From assembly GCF_024713975.1 (NCBI RefSeq), contig NC_091107.1, forward strand, positions 12,203,501 to 12,267,500: 64,000 bases of DNA, in the 5' to 3' direction. Shown in pieces: positions 48,612 through 63,000 of the stretch (within the stretch, counting starts at the first letter, position 1; every line of letters starts with the position of its first letter). The translations under genes were made by a program, and so were the position numbers. The notes under the pieces were generated by a model. That model did no database searches. It saw only the letters and a program-made list of their open reading frames with translations, and was not told where the DNA came from. The DNA is from Paralichthys olivaceus. Lineage: Eukaryota > Chordata > Actinopteri > Pleuronectiformes > Paralichthyidae.

Positions 48612-48706
48612 GCGCCCAGCCTCAGCGGCCTCGGGCAGTTTGTTGTTGGATACAGGAGCTAGCATGAACACGTTGGTCGGTTAAAGTTAACTTCGCGGCT
48701 GCAGAG

Positions 48707-51700
48707 ATGGAGTTTCCGGCTTCATATTACGGGAAACTTGATAAAAGAAACCCGGTGATCTCAGCGTTTGAAGGGGACATTAACTCGTTTATGACTCTGA
48801 TGAAACGAGTCGCCTCTTCAAGCAGCAAAGACAACAGCAACTCGTATGCTAAAGGGTAAGATGCTAAAGGCAAAGCTACCGTCAGCTAGTTAAAGTTAAC
48901 TCTAGTTACCGTAAGTTCCATGCAGTGAATTACTCTAGTGACTGGTTAAAGTTAACTCTGGTTACCTTTAGCTTCATTCAGTTAGTGACTCTACTGACTG
49001 GTTAAAGTTAACTCTAGTTACCGTTAGCTTCATTCAGTTAGTCACTCTACTGACTGGTCAAAGTTAACTCTAGTTACCGTTAGCTTCATTCAGTTAGTCG
49101 CTCTACTGACTGGTTGAAGTTAACTCTAGTTACCGTTAGCTTCATTCAGTTAGTCACTCTACTGACTGGTTGAAGTTAACTCTGGTTAATGTTAGCTTCA
49201 TTCAGTTACTCACTCTACTGACTGGTTGAAGTTAACTCTAGTTACCGTTAGCTTCATTCAGTTAGTTGCTCTACTGACTGGTTGAAGTTAACTCTGGTTA
49301 ATGTTAGCTTCATTCAGTTAGTTGCTCTACTGACTGGTTGAAGTTAACTCTGGTTAATGTTAGCTTCATTCAGTTAGTTGCTCTACTGACTGGTTGAAGT
49401 TAACTCTGGTTAATGTTAGCTTCATTCAGTTAGTCGCTCTACTGACTGGTTGAAGTTAACTCTAGTTACAGTTGAATTGTGTTATTTAACTTTGCTGTTG
49501 TTTCTGACAGTTGTTCGTCAGTACGGTACAAAACGGTTTTAGCTTGGTTTCACCTTTGACAGCACGTACTGTAACTTATATATATATGGACCACTAGTAA
49601 ATAATACTACGTTTTAACACGAGACTAGACTACTACTACTTATTAATTCTACTTATTTACATATCATAGGGAAATATTGTACTTTCACCACATATATACA
49701 TATACACAGTGAATGGAAGAGGTGCTCCAACTTTAGAATAAGTTTGATATTACATTTTTATTATTTAGTGTTCTCCTTCCAGTCTAGTGAAATCGATTAT
49801 AACTTTGACTTGTCTTTAATTTGATTTTCAGGATTAAACTCTTAGTGGATATGTGGAGAAAGTACAAACATCGACTGCCTTCGAAGATGTATCAGGAGCG
49901 TATGTTGCGGGTTGCAGACTTTCTCTTTGGAATAAAGGTAATTTCATATGAGTTTGTACTAAGTTTGGCCCAAGTCAGTATGCATAGTGTATATGTGTGT
50001 GTATATTTCTATTCATATATACACACAAAACATTACATATATATAAAAAAATATATATTCAACTGTTCAAGCTCAACATTAACATGTTTAATGGGTTTAA
50101 TGCTGTGGCTAAATTCTGTATTTCATAACAGTATAAATTGATTTGAGATGCAAAATAACATTTTGTGGAAATGGTTGTTGGACTTGGACATGTTTTTTTG
50201 GTCATTCGCAACCTCTTATCCTCTACTGTTATCTGCTGTTGCTCGGTTCTTTGCTCTCCTCAGAGTTTAGTGGAGATAACTGCTGAGTGTTGGTCCCTTT
50301 ATTAGCACAACTGACTGCAGCCATTGGCTAAGGAGTTTCTGCCCAGCAAACATCCATACTTTCCACTAAGTCTTTCTTCTTTCTCCTCTTCATCTGTAGT
50401 TATACGAATTAGCTCTTTGGCAGGGCTACAGTCACCATCTGCTACAGTTCAACTCAGTGGTAATAACTGACATTACAAGTGTGGACCACTTCATGGCCTG
50501 CTTCTTCCCTGAAGGTTTTGATACAGACCAAGATGTCTTTGTCATGAAGGTACGCTGTGATATGTCAGTCTCTCTGTGTATGATATGTTTGACTGCTGAC
50601 TAAAGTAAAAAGATGATTGTTTATATGAAGAAATATTGTCATGTGTAGAAAGGTCTTTGATATTCTGAGTTGTTTGTACCTGAACCTTGATCTTTGTATT
50701 TGTGTCTGTGTGTGTGTATGTAGATTCGTGCAATGCAGGGTTGTGCCCTGTGTATATTTGAGCTGGAGAAAAGACGCTGCGTTCTCAGGCAGGATGGACT
50801 CAGTAAACTACTTTGTGTGCTGAACTTTATCCGGATCATGATGCAGGCTTTTCAGCAACATGAGCACCTCTCCTGGCAAATATATAATGGTATTGTTATT
50901 AAGTAGTTTAACTTATATCATTTATATCATAGAAAATTTCGGAAGAAGTAGTTGAGTTATCAAAGTGTGTGACAGGTGGTTAAAACAGAGATAATGCGTG
51001 AGGTCCAAGATACAAGGATTGTATGAAAATAACACTAATGTTTCAAGGGTATTTTAGTATTCCCAGAAATATACTAGCATTAGTCTTTGAAGAGCACGAT
51101 TTAGTGAAAATGTCATATTATGAAATGATAATTCATCTGTTGTTTAAAAATATGTGAGAAATACTATAAAATCTACTGTGTTTAATATCGCATTGTAGAA
51201 CTCATCTCATACTGTTCATCTTTGTATTTTTCTTTCTAATCTTTTCCAGGTTCAATACACATTTACACCATCTGTCGTTATCTGATGACCATGAATTATA
51301 GTTCACAGGTACTGAAATGAAGCTTATGTGACTGTTTTTCTTTTGAAAAGATTGTTTTTGTCATGTCTGAAATTAGTGTGAGTTGTAACTGTCACCATGT
51401 GTGATCCTATTCAGGCTCTGGAGTATCTTCTGTGGGCAAGCATCAGTTTAGAGCTGTCCGTCCCTCTGATGACTGCTAAGTATCTGTCATGGATTGTCAC
51501 ACTCTACAGTGCTGTCTGCCACTGTTACTATGACAACCAGGCTGCAGTGCAGGCAAAGGTGATCATCAGCATTTAGACACATACAAACACACAATCATCC
51601 AAATGTCAACCAACTCATCTCAGCCCAATACAAGTTTTAAATATCTAAATGTCATCTGTTCTCAATCTATCTGGTCCTAGATCTAATTTATCAAAAATAA

Positions 51701-53966
51701 ATTATCTATGACTATATCATAAAATTATGCATCTGTGTTTTTATATTTGCTGTAATGCTTTTAATGTATTAAAGTAAAATACTTTGTAACTTGTTGGTAA
51801 AATATGAATGAATATATAAATACTGTGTATATTGATCTGACATAGAAAGGGTTCGTAAAATAAATGTCATTTTTCTTAAAGTCCCATTCCCCATTTGTAA
51901 AGTTATTTGTGTGTCTCTCAATGGGTTCAGGAATTTGCCAGGCGAGCCCTTGGAAAAATCAATGAGCTGGCAAAGTTTGAGGAGCAGAGTGAAGTTCCTG
52001 CCACCAGAGAGACTCAGAGAGCTTATAAAGAAGCCTCAATCAAGGCAGGAGACTCCTCTCATCCACACATACTCCTAATACTGTTGCTATGATTCACAAT
52101 TTTACTCTTCTCACTGACTGTGTTTCACATTCAGGACACTCTGAGGCCAGAATAACATTATTTTCATTATACTTGTTTTGCAGCTGGGTGCCATGATGTT
52201 CAAGCGGGCAGTGTATGAGTCCAAAAGGAAACCCAAACTTGTGGTCAAAGTCAAACCTAAAAGCACCCTTAAAGAGATTCCTAATGTAATAAGATCCTCT
52301 TTAATGCTGTGTCATCACATTCAATGTTAAATTTCATACTTAAATGCTGCTTTACAGGGCAGAGTGTTTGTTTTTGAGGGAAGCAAATTTTGTTCCTGTA
52401 ACATTACTTAAAATTGTATGCCTTGTGTATCCACTGTAGGTGCCATGGCCCCGCAATGCAACAGAGCGCATGCTAATGGCCCAATTTGACAGCGGTGCAG
52501 CACAGTTTTTGGGCATCTTAGAAGCACTTTGGGACAGCCCCACTCACCTGCTGCAAACAAGGATGCCAGAAGAACCAGAGTTACAGGAAGTGATTGTGGA
52601 ACTCATCTCTGCTGGCATCAGTATCTTATCTGGTTTGTAAAACAAACACATGGCTGAAAACCACTGCTGTGATTTCATTACGTTCATCATCAAGAGCAAA
52701 TTTGGAAATTAATTGAATGAATGCTGAAAATATAATTCAGATTTAATTGTGGATTGTGTGGAATCCTCACTTTATATTGAATATTGAGCTTGTGTCATGT
52801 GTATATTTCTTTGTACTAAGGAGTTGCAACAACTAGTGAGCACAAGTGTAATGACCAACCATGTGGCAGTCTCAGTGCACTGACACCCACATCCACTCTA
52901 ATGGATTTAGCCATTACAGGTTAGTTCTTGGTCCTTTTTTCTTACATCACAATCAGCATGTTACTATAGCTATACACCACTTTATGTTGTCATGCAAGAT
53001 GTTTGTTGTGTGCAGTGCTCTGGAAATACTGTAAAATGATGGGGTGTGTTGTGTTAACAGGAGAAAATAAAGTACCCATCATGTCAGCGGTGAGGTTCAT
53101 CAAGCTGTTATTTCTGTACAAGCAGCCAGATGCATTCACTGAACTGTCCAGAAAGATGCTGCAGGTTTTGTCCGTGAGTAGCAAACAATCTACTGTAACT
53201 GTGATCATTCAGTAAAGGGGGATATATTTCATCTTTATCAGTTGTCACTTGTGCATTCAGATTAGGTTTAGTTTGTTTCTCTGAATAATGTTGAATGTGT
53301 CTTTGTGTCTCTGTGTCAGGGTTTGGAAGGTGTGTCCTTCAGGAAAGCAGAGATTGAGCTTGCTTTACTTGAAGGTTTCAACAGTCTGATGTCTTCCCAG
53401 AGGAGCCGTCCTAAAGACAGCAACATGATTGATGGTAGCGAAAGTGAAATTGTGCCACAAATAGACTTGTTTATATAAATAATATTAATTGATCAATGAA
53501 TAGAAACTGACTTTTATCCACGATGCTCTCTTATAGCTGATATCTAGACGTCATTGGTCTTGGACAACCTGGCTTCTTTTCCTTGATTGAAGTTATCTTC
53601 AAACATAAAGTTATTCAAATTATGAGGGCCAATGTTTTACTGTGTTGCTAAGCTAGGTATCTTACCTTATTTTACTGCCTTATCTTACTGCCTACTGAAT
53701 ATTAGCTGATAAACTTTCAGATGGGTTTCCATGGCTGTCTCTAAGCATTGGTTCTAGTAAGGTTGTCAACACTGGAGTATAATTACTTTTTCACAAATTA
53801 TCTAACACAAATTAACTTTCCCTGAAATTTGTTTTTGGTGTTTAATGTTTCCAACAGACAGTCACAAGTCGTCATTGTCAGTGAGTGATGAGTTTGTTTG
53901 TCTGGTAGACACCCTGCACAAGTCTGCTTGTGGCTCTGCTCTGGTAAGTTTCCATGTTGTGTGTGA

Positions 53967-54033
<67 letters not shown>

Positions 54034-57000
54034 CTGATTAGAATTAGGACTTATACATGTCTGTATGTTTATACTGTATGTGTGTGTTTGTGTAGGAGGT
54101 GCAGCCAGATGGGGACCTGGTTTTGGATGTTGTGTTATTTCTCTGGGGTAGAGTCAAGGTGGTGATGCAGAGGGATAAAATGGAAAACCCAGAGTTAGCA
54201 CACTACCTTGAGAAGGTAGATAAGCACAACCAGGTACGTATTTAAACTTATTTAAATGTAAACATTACTTCAAATGGTACAGTGAGCATATATGTTCTTA
54301 TAAAAAGTGACACTCATTTTTATAAACTGAGTGTGACTTTGATCTAGATTTGACAAAGCAAATATGAACTTGTATTTACTGAAAATTTAACCTGTATGTT
54401 TAAAGCACATGTCCCACTTATTTCTTTTGCAGTGGCTGTGGTCTCTGTCTAGACTGTGTGAGGTGGCTTTTGTCTATGACCTGGCAACTGTGGACTGCAT
54501 AACAATGACCGAGATGATCTACACTTTGGTCATATTGCTGGAGAGTGCAGCTGAACGCAGTCATAAAACACAACGTCCAGGTGAGGCATTAGAGAACAAA
54601 CATGCATATACACATGCACACACCATAGTTATGATGGTATATTATTCTCAACTTTTCTGAGCAGAAGCTCCTGAAGCAGACTGCGGTGGTGGGATGGTGT
54701 GCTCCTTCTCTCTGCTTGAGGTATTTCAATGATTTATCTGAAACCAACCATCACATTTTATTACTGTTAAAAACAATGACATTTTGTTCAATGTGTGTGT
54801 TTGTGTGTACTTGCAGAGTTCGAGTACAGAGTTGCTTCAGAAGGTGTGTGAGATGGCAAGGAGAGGTCTTACAGCTCTAGCAAAGGGTATAGCTACACAG
54901 CTGCCCCCAGACTCCTCAGCTATCACAGACTGTGCCTTCATGCAGGTAGGTAGTCAATCTGTCACTCATGTTAAAGAGTTTGATAAATGTTCAGTGGGTA
55001 ATTTACTGATTCTAAACCAGGTGTTTAATCTCAGCGGTTTATGGTGGATAGGGAGAAAAAATGATAAATAATAAAGATTGAGAATTGGTGAATGCTGCTG
55101 AAACCTATTTTCTTCTTCTTCTGACAGAAGTTTTGTCCCCTCCCTCCTTCTATTCCCCGCCTATCTTCTGAGACATCGTCAGAAAAGGGAAACGAGGATG
55201 ATGAAATTAGCGAGAAGGAAAAAGAGGAGATGGAAACTAAGACAGAATCAGACATTAAAGACTCTCGAGACAATCGGTCCACAAGTGTGCTACTGCTGGC
55301 CATAGACCTTCATCAAAAGCTTGACATCATCTACCACAGAGCTTCCCTCAAGTTACTGCAGCTTAATGCAGGTCAGACTCACTGCTGCACTGACAATATT
55401 ACGAACAGTTCTTTTCTTCAAGATTTATTTTGCCTACATTAAGTTTGTATCGAATTATATATTAATAGAAATTGTGAAATTTCTCGATACTGCTGTATGA
55501 ACAGAAGCTGAAATAATGGTTTGTGGGCTTAAATATTCCAAAGAGAATTTTGATTTGACAATTAGATGTTGACAAATAATTCACGCCTATTTGTTGGGTC
55601 TAAATACTGTGGCCTGTATCGATTGTTGTGTCTAGTTGCAGAGTCTGAAATGATGGATCGGATCAAGAAGAACAAGGTGTCCAAAGCTCTTCTCCTGATC
55701 CAGAAAGCCTTGATACTGTACAACAGCATGGAAATAGATAAGAGCAGAAAAACCAAGAGTCTGCTAGAGGTTATAAACACACAAACACACACACACATTC
55801 ATGCTACATATGACACACCTACAAAGATGTTTATATATCTCATGTCATCTACATATTAGATTTATAAAGAGCCAATATCCTGGTAATTGTTAAAAAGCTC
55901 TATTGTTTCTGGTGGCGACTCCATTAATATCTCTTCATTAATGAATGCAAAATGGTAAAACTAAAAAGTGTCAAATTTGTGTTCATTACACTTGGTGTGC
56001 GCAGGACAGATACTTTACTAAGGAATGGTGATTGAGGTGAGCTTGAAATTGAATTTTCATTTGTTTGGTCTGTGTGCTTTTGCCAGGAGGCCTCCTCCTT
56101 GATAGAGAAAGCAGAAGTAGAAGAGAGAAGACTTTATATCGCCACCATCTCTAAGTCTCCAGCTGAAAATTTTGACAAAGGAAAGAATGAAGAAGAGGAA
56201 AACCCTCCTCCTCCCCCCATCCTTCGCTCACGCACTGACCACACCTTAACCTTTGCCCCAGCACCTTATAACTTGGAGGCACAAGTGAGATTTGCCTTTT
56301 ATTATGTTGATAATCTAACAAGTAGCAAATTATCCAACACAATTTACATATTTTTCTTCTTTAACTCTGTACTTTTGTTTCCCACCAGGTGTGCTGGTAC
56401 CAGCTCTGCGGACATGCAGCTGATGGCATTAACAGGAAAGTCCGCCTCGGAGACTGCTTCCTGTCAGGAACTGGAAATATGGTACAATTTACTTATTTCA
56501 CAGAAGAGTCTCAGGTCTGGTGGGTTCACATTTTTGTCATCTTCTGTAACTTGTGTCCCTGACACTGTGTGTTTCTAGGTACCAGCAGTATCTGGCGAGT
56601 GCATGCTGAGAGTGGAGGGACTGGTGCCCAACCAGAAATACGTGTTTGCTGTTGCAGCCTACAACAGCCAGGGCAAGCTACTGGGAAACAGCATTGGGCA
56701 GACAACATTGCCACTGCTGGCATCTATGCCTGTTCCACTGCTCTCAACATGGGCTCACCTGGTTCAGGTACTCCGAGTCAAACCTCGTCCCTAGAAGTGT
56801 CTTCTTGATACTAGTTTGTCACCTCACCACACTCATTGCTATGTACAGACTCATAGCAGAACCTTTGTTAGACCATTTTGATTAAACACAACGTCAGCAG
56901 GGTAATGATTATCACTGACTCACACAGCTGTATGTAGATTATGGGGATTTTGTCGAATGGGAAACTGACAGACATCTTAATACTGACACCCACAGAGCCA

Positions 57001-60000
57001 GTGAAAAGCATTATGGGTGTATCTTTTGTGACTCCTTCCTCAGGTGTCATTTCAAACCGAGCAGTATGCCATAGCCAAGAGAGCCTGCAGGGAACTGTGG
57101 AGCCACTACACCTTACCTGACCCTGGGTCCCTCAGTTCACATGATAGCCTGGCCACTACAAGGTAAAAGAAGAGAATGACATTCACCACTCATGCAAAGG
57201 AGTCTGGATTTCTTGACATCCACTTTTCTTCTTCAACTCTGTTCCTAATTTTCATGGTAAAGGCTGTGTGAACAGACCCTTCAGCTCTCCTCGCCCCACC
57301 TGTGTCAGTTGTTCCTGACTTCCATTTTCATTGAGACAGAGATCGACATTCAGCAGGGATCTCTCTACTGTGGAAGTGACCATGGACCGTTCATCTGGGA
57401 CCAGGTAAGAGTTTGTTTGATAGTTATTGTTGATACCAGCATCACACTGTTGTCACTTGAGTTGATGTGAATAAGGAGAACTTAAATTACATGCTGCACA
57501 TAAGTGATATGTGCTTGTGTGTATGCAGGAGGCCAGACTGGCAGAGTGTGAGCGAGTGCTGGTGGCAATGGACTTGGCAATGTATATGAATGACGGACTT
57601 GCTGCAGTGCAAGCTGTAGTAATCTGCTATGGCCTTTTGGCACCTCTAATCTTCCATCAGATTCCTTGCAACCCTGTCGTACAAGTATGCAGAAACTTCA
57701 TCCATACTGTGTTTAAAATATTACAAATAATTCATAACTATGTGTTTTGATGCCTTTGTCTTTATTCTGATGTACAGGTACTGAAAAGGTGCTTGATAGT
57801 TTTGGAGGAGAATTCAGATCGTCTCAAACAGAAATGGACTGTAAACATCTCAGAGGCACTTATGCACATGATAGCCTGCATTACCTACTATCTTTCAAAG
57901 GTGTGTTTGCAAGTGTATATATATATTTGTTATTTCTTCTGACTCGTGCTCTGCATTAAACCACTCTTTAAAATTCAATGCTTTTTGCATTACAATGTTT
58001 TTTACAGAAGATTTCAAGTGGATTACAAGAATCATTACTTTTTAAATTTGGTGGCAATTATTCTGAGGTATTACCAGTACTTACTTGACTTTTTTTTTTG
58101 ACGTTTTACATATTTAACCAGCCCTCTCATCCACAGTGACTTTCGATATTTTACCAGGAGCTTTGAACAGAATAATGTATTCTTCCTCCTTCCTGAACAG
58201 GTGTCACATGCTCTAAGGGAGCATCAGATGGCCTGTGCCATGATGGACTGTGGTCGCAGGCTGCTCAAGGAGGTTTGTGATGCCCACCTGCAGATCAGAA
58301 GAGTCACCAATGAAGCTGTAAGGAAAAGTTTGAAAGTGTAGATCTGATGGTAGACCATGAATTTAAAATAATTGCTGACACTTTTTCTGATTTCTACAAA
58401 ATACTGCTGTATTTTTAGGTGATGTTACGATATTAGATCATTTTGAATTTAGTATTTCTGTGTGCTTCTGTGTGTGGTTTAAGGTTGGAGATCATGCTGC
58501 AATCAAGTGTGAAATGAAGATAAGTCTTCAGTTAAAGGCATTGCTTGTGAAGAACAAGAAAAGAATCACATCTGAAGCAGCTCTCAGCACAGACAATGGT
58601 AACACACAGACACAAATGAGCAGTGGGCTAATTCATTTTTGTTTTTAATGTGACAATGGGGAAAAGATGGTCCTGTGCATAGCAAGGAGTTTGCAGTTTC
58701 TGACTTTTTACTTGTAATCAAAACGTGTAAACATGATTTTATTTCAGAGCTTTTGGCAGTTACACTTTTTTTTTAAAATATATCTATTACTATAATATAT
58801 ATACAGTATGTATATATATATCTACATTATCAATTTAAAATTACTATTGAATGATATTAAATTGCTAACATATGCTTTATGATACTGCATCGTGATCAAA
58901 ATAGTGTTTTTCCTCCATAGTAAATGCAAATGTATTTCTGTAGAGATTTCAAGCCCACTGATGAGCAATGAGGATCCGACCATCTTGTATGAGGTGATCT
59001 CCAGTAGCCCATTAAAAGATGCCTATGACAATGGTAAATATCATGTAAATCACATGTATTCACACATAACTATTAATAAGTAATTAATTAATTATTTCTT
59101 TCTTTTTGTGTGATTTCTTGACAGTGATGAAGGTCAGATGCAAGGCGTACTTCACTGAGTACGCGGCGCTACTGCTCCAGAGATCCATGGAAGAAGGCCA
59201 CTCAGAACTTGTATTAAAGTGGGGGAAACTAATATTTGAATTCCTTTCCAGGTAAACTTTCAATATATAACTCCTTGCCTATATTTCTGCAGTTTGTTAT
59301 TTACCTTATCATGGATATTTGGTGTTTGCCGACATAACAGTATGTGAATGGTTCCCACTCTCTCAGGCGTGACGAAGTGATTTTGGAAGGAAATGGTCAC
59401 AGTAAAAGAGGAGATAGTGTTCATGTTCCAAGACATGAACCACCGCAGGTAAAAATACAGATTTGCACATATATATGTACATATAGGTGCAGAAGGACAC
59501 ATACCTTCCTCAAAGTCTGTGCTACACTAAATATAGTTCAAGCTTAATGTGCAATGGTATTTCTTGAATGGCCATTATTTACAAATGAATCTGTGTCTAT
59601 GTAAAACAGATCTGCACATTTAGAGAACCAGTTTTTATGAGAAAAGTTGTCTGATTTCTGATACTGTGAAGTAATCATTGTGGATTGTTTTTAATTTTAG
59701 AGCTGTATGTATATTGTAGACAATCAACACAAGTAATTAAATTGCTGCAAAAATGTAATGTACAATTTATACAACCGTTATTGTATGCTGTTTGTTGTGT
59801 TGTTTAATTATTAAACACATGAAATACTTTGTGCTGCTTTCTGAAACAGAACAAGAACACAACTCAAGATGAAACAAGAAACAAAGTAAAGCAGAAAAAG
59901 CCACACAGCATGTTTCAAAGAGTGAAAACTAACAGGTACTGTGTGTGTGAATATTTTTGTCAGTGGCTGTGTGTTATTTCAGCTGTATGTGTGGATTCAT

Positions 60001-63000
60001 GTAACTGTGAATCGGCCTTCTTGTCCATCTGTGTAGGGAGATACAGGCTGTGGAGAACCTGCTAACAACAATGTCGTCTGTGGTGCAACGTCGCAAGAAG
60101 CAGCTTCGGCTGAGGAATCTTTGCTGTGAGGAGAGAGTGTGGAAGTCACATCTTAACTACAGCATGGCTCAAGCACACATAGCTTTGTTTTATCAGGACC
60201 TGGATCAAATGCATGGAAGTGGCCTGCAACAAAGGTTCACACAAAATATACCAGCTACTACACTTTGTTTTTCTGGTTATTCTCCATCAGCTTCGTTGGT
60301 TGCATGAACTGGCCTAAGGGTTTCCCACAATTACGTGTGTCAACAGAGACATACTGTTGCTCATTGCTGTTGTGCACGATTGGATCATTTTAGAAAATGT
60401 TGCTCTGAAGTCACATATTTTAGTTTGTAGCCAGTATTGTTAACAAAAAATGATAATATATATATATTTTATACTCATGTTTGTGTGGCTGTTATAATGT
60501 GTGCTGTTTGTGCTTTTCTTAGGTTCAGTCAGTTAAGTCCCCTGTATTTCTCTCTGGCCTACTCTGGTGTCCTGGTGCAGAGGTACTCACATCAACAACC
60601 GTCTACAGAATATGAGATTGTCTCAGAGAGAGACTCATCACATTCTGTTGTGGGGCTCCATGTGGCTACACACGCAGACAAAGATGAGGGTGAGGAAACA
60701 CGCTAGCAAATTAAAATAAAAACTGACTGTAGTGAGATCATCACTCGTACTGTCACTGCCTGTCTTTTCTTTCAGCTGTTAAAGTTGATGAAATTGCCAA
60801 AGAGGACAATTGTGAGGAGCAAGAGAACCCCTCTAAAACTGTAGACCAGCAGATTGAGATGAAAACACACACTGATTCCATGCTGCTGGAATCAATTAGC
60901 AAAGCTGCTTTACACCTCAAAAGGGCAATGGTGCTGTTCACACATACACAGACATACAATCACAGTAGAGTACATGTCACCATAGGTTGTAACTCAAGAC
61001 TTAATTTTGTGATTGTTGTTTTGCAGGTGTTGGCACATCGTGGCAGCCACTGGACCACTCTGCAGCATGTGTGTCACACTGTGTGGGACCAAAGTTGCAG
61101 AATAGCTCAGAATGTTTCGCACCTTGAACCTGACTCCCCTTTAACAGCAGAACAACTGCACACCACCATCACCCAGCTACTGTCACTGGCTACTGACTTA
61201 ATCATGGACATGCTGAACAGGCTAGGGGTATGCATCACATGTCGCTAAATACTGTATACACACATCTAGCTACTTGTTGAAAAACTTGAACATATCTTTC
61301 TAACATATAAAAACAAAGAACTAAACCTTTAGATTGCAAAATCCACTGTGTCAATGTGCATCCTATGAAGGAGACACGGTCTTGTTTGTGACCTTTGTTT
61401 TTCATCTTCATCTTGTTCTCTACCAGCTCTGGAGTTTGTATGACAGTGATTTAACTGAGGAGGAACTCGAATCCAGCCTTCACTTCTCAGCCATATTGGA
61501 TGACAGCACCCATGTGGACCTGCGTTGGGTCCGCGCCTTGGTGTTGCACACTCTGGAACGCCTCCATGATCGTGGCAAATGGGAAAGCCTGGCCCACTTT
61601 GCCTTACTTTTCAACTCATACACACGGTAAATAATACAGATTTCTTATTTGTAAAACACAGATTACAACAAAAATGAAATTATAAATTGGTTTGTATAGC
61701 AAAAATTATAAACAGAGAGAGTATAGAAAGACATGAAAATGAAATATGTAATCACAATAATGCAATTTATAGAAATCAATAAAATATTATGTAAACATTA
61801 GATGGATTTTTTATTATCTGATATTGCCATACTTTTGCTCAGGAATCCAGTTTGAATCTGTTAACACTGTCACATTGTTGGACTCCCATTTTGGTGGCGG
61901 AGATTAAGTCCCTGTAAAGGTTGTAAGGAAATAGATGTAAAACACTTCAACGTTGAAATGGTGATAACATGACTGTGTGTATATGCATGTGTGTTTCAGG
62001 GAACGTTATGTGTCGATCGTAACTCCTTTGCTCATTCATGCTCAGAGGAGGCTGCTTGAAAGGATCAGTTGTTTTGGAGGACCTGCAGCTCCACAACCAC
62101 ACCATGTCAAGACACAGAAGGTCACTGGAGAGGAGGTAGTACACATCCCACACAATGTTCAAGCTCCATATGATATCATTGGGAATCCAACCAGATAAAA
62201 CTCTATGATAGAAACAGAATGGTTTCAACAAGTTCAACTTGTAACGTTGTTGTGATTAAAAGGCCAAAACATCTGATGATGCCAAGATACACAACTGAAG
62301 ATATGTCCCTAACATCCGCTCACATTAACTGGTGGTTGACATATTAATTAGTGCGGTAGACCTTCAAACGTACAAGGGAAATTCTCTGTGTTGCCCTATG
62401 TTCCCAAATACAATAAACAAAAGCTATTTGAAAAATAAAGAAAAGTCAAATAGTAATTTAATATCATAGAATCTTAAAATATTCTCACAGTATGTGTTTT
62501 GTCCTATTGACAATATAGTAACTAGTGTGGTGCTCTCATAATTATATTTCAGGTGAATAACAGGAGCTATGCAGGCTGCCAGCTTCTCTGTGGGTGGACC
62601 CCTCACAATGCACAGCAACCGCCCAGTCACATAAATTCAGCACTCGCAAATGCCACTCCTCAAGATGCAGTTGAGCATAAAGGTTTGAACAGCCATCTTC
62701 ATGTCATGCCAGCATATTTTACTCACACAAACAGTTATATGTTGTAAATAATTGAGCATGCTATATAATTGAAAGGCTCCAAATTTTACAAAAAAGCACA
62801 AATGGTGGAGTGGTGAGGTGTTATGATAAAAACAACATTGTTTTCATGCATATATTTTCTATGTCTAAGATGCAGAAAGGCAGCTCTCCATGTCTCTGGT
62901 GTGTGTTCCGCTGGATATAGAAGACACACTGAGCTGTTACCATCAGGCTTTTGAGAGAAGACCAGACTGTCTTCACATCTTTCAGCACAGTCGCTCCTTA

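Noticed and set aside
48896-49471. CRISPR-like regular array
   Set aside because: The whole 56-bp unit repeats, with no unique spacers, inside a fish gene intron. It is a minisatellite.
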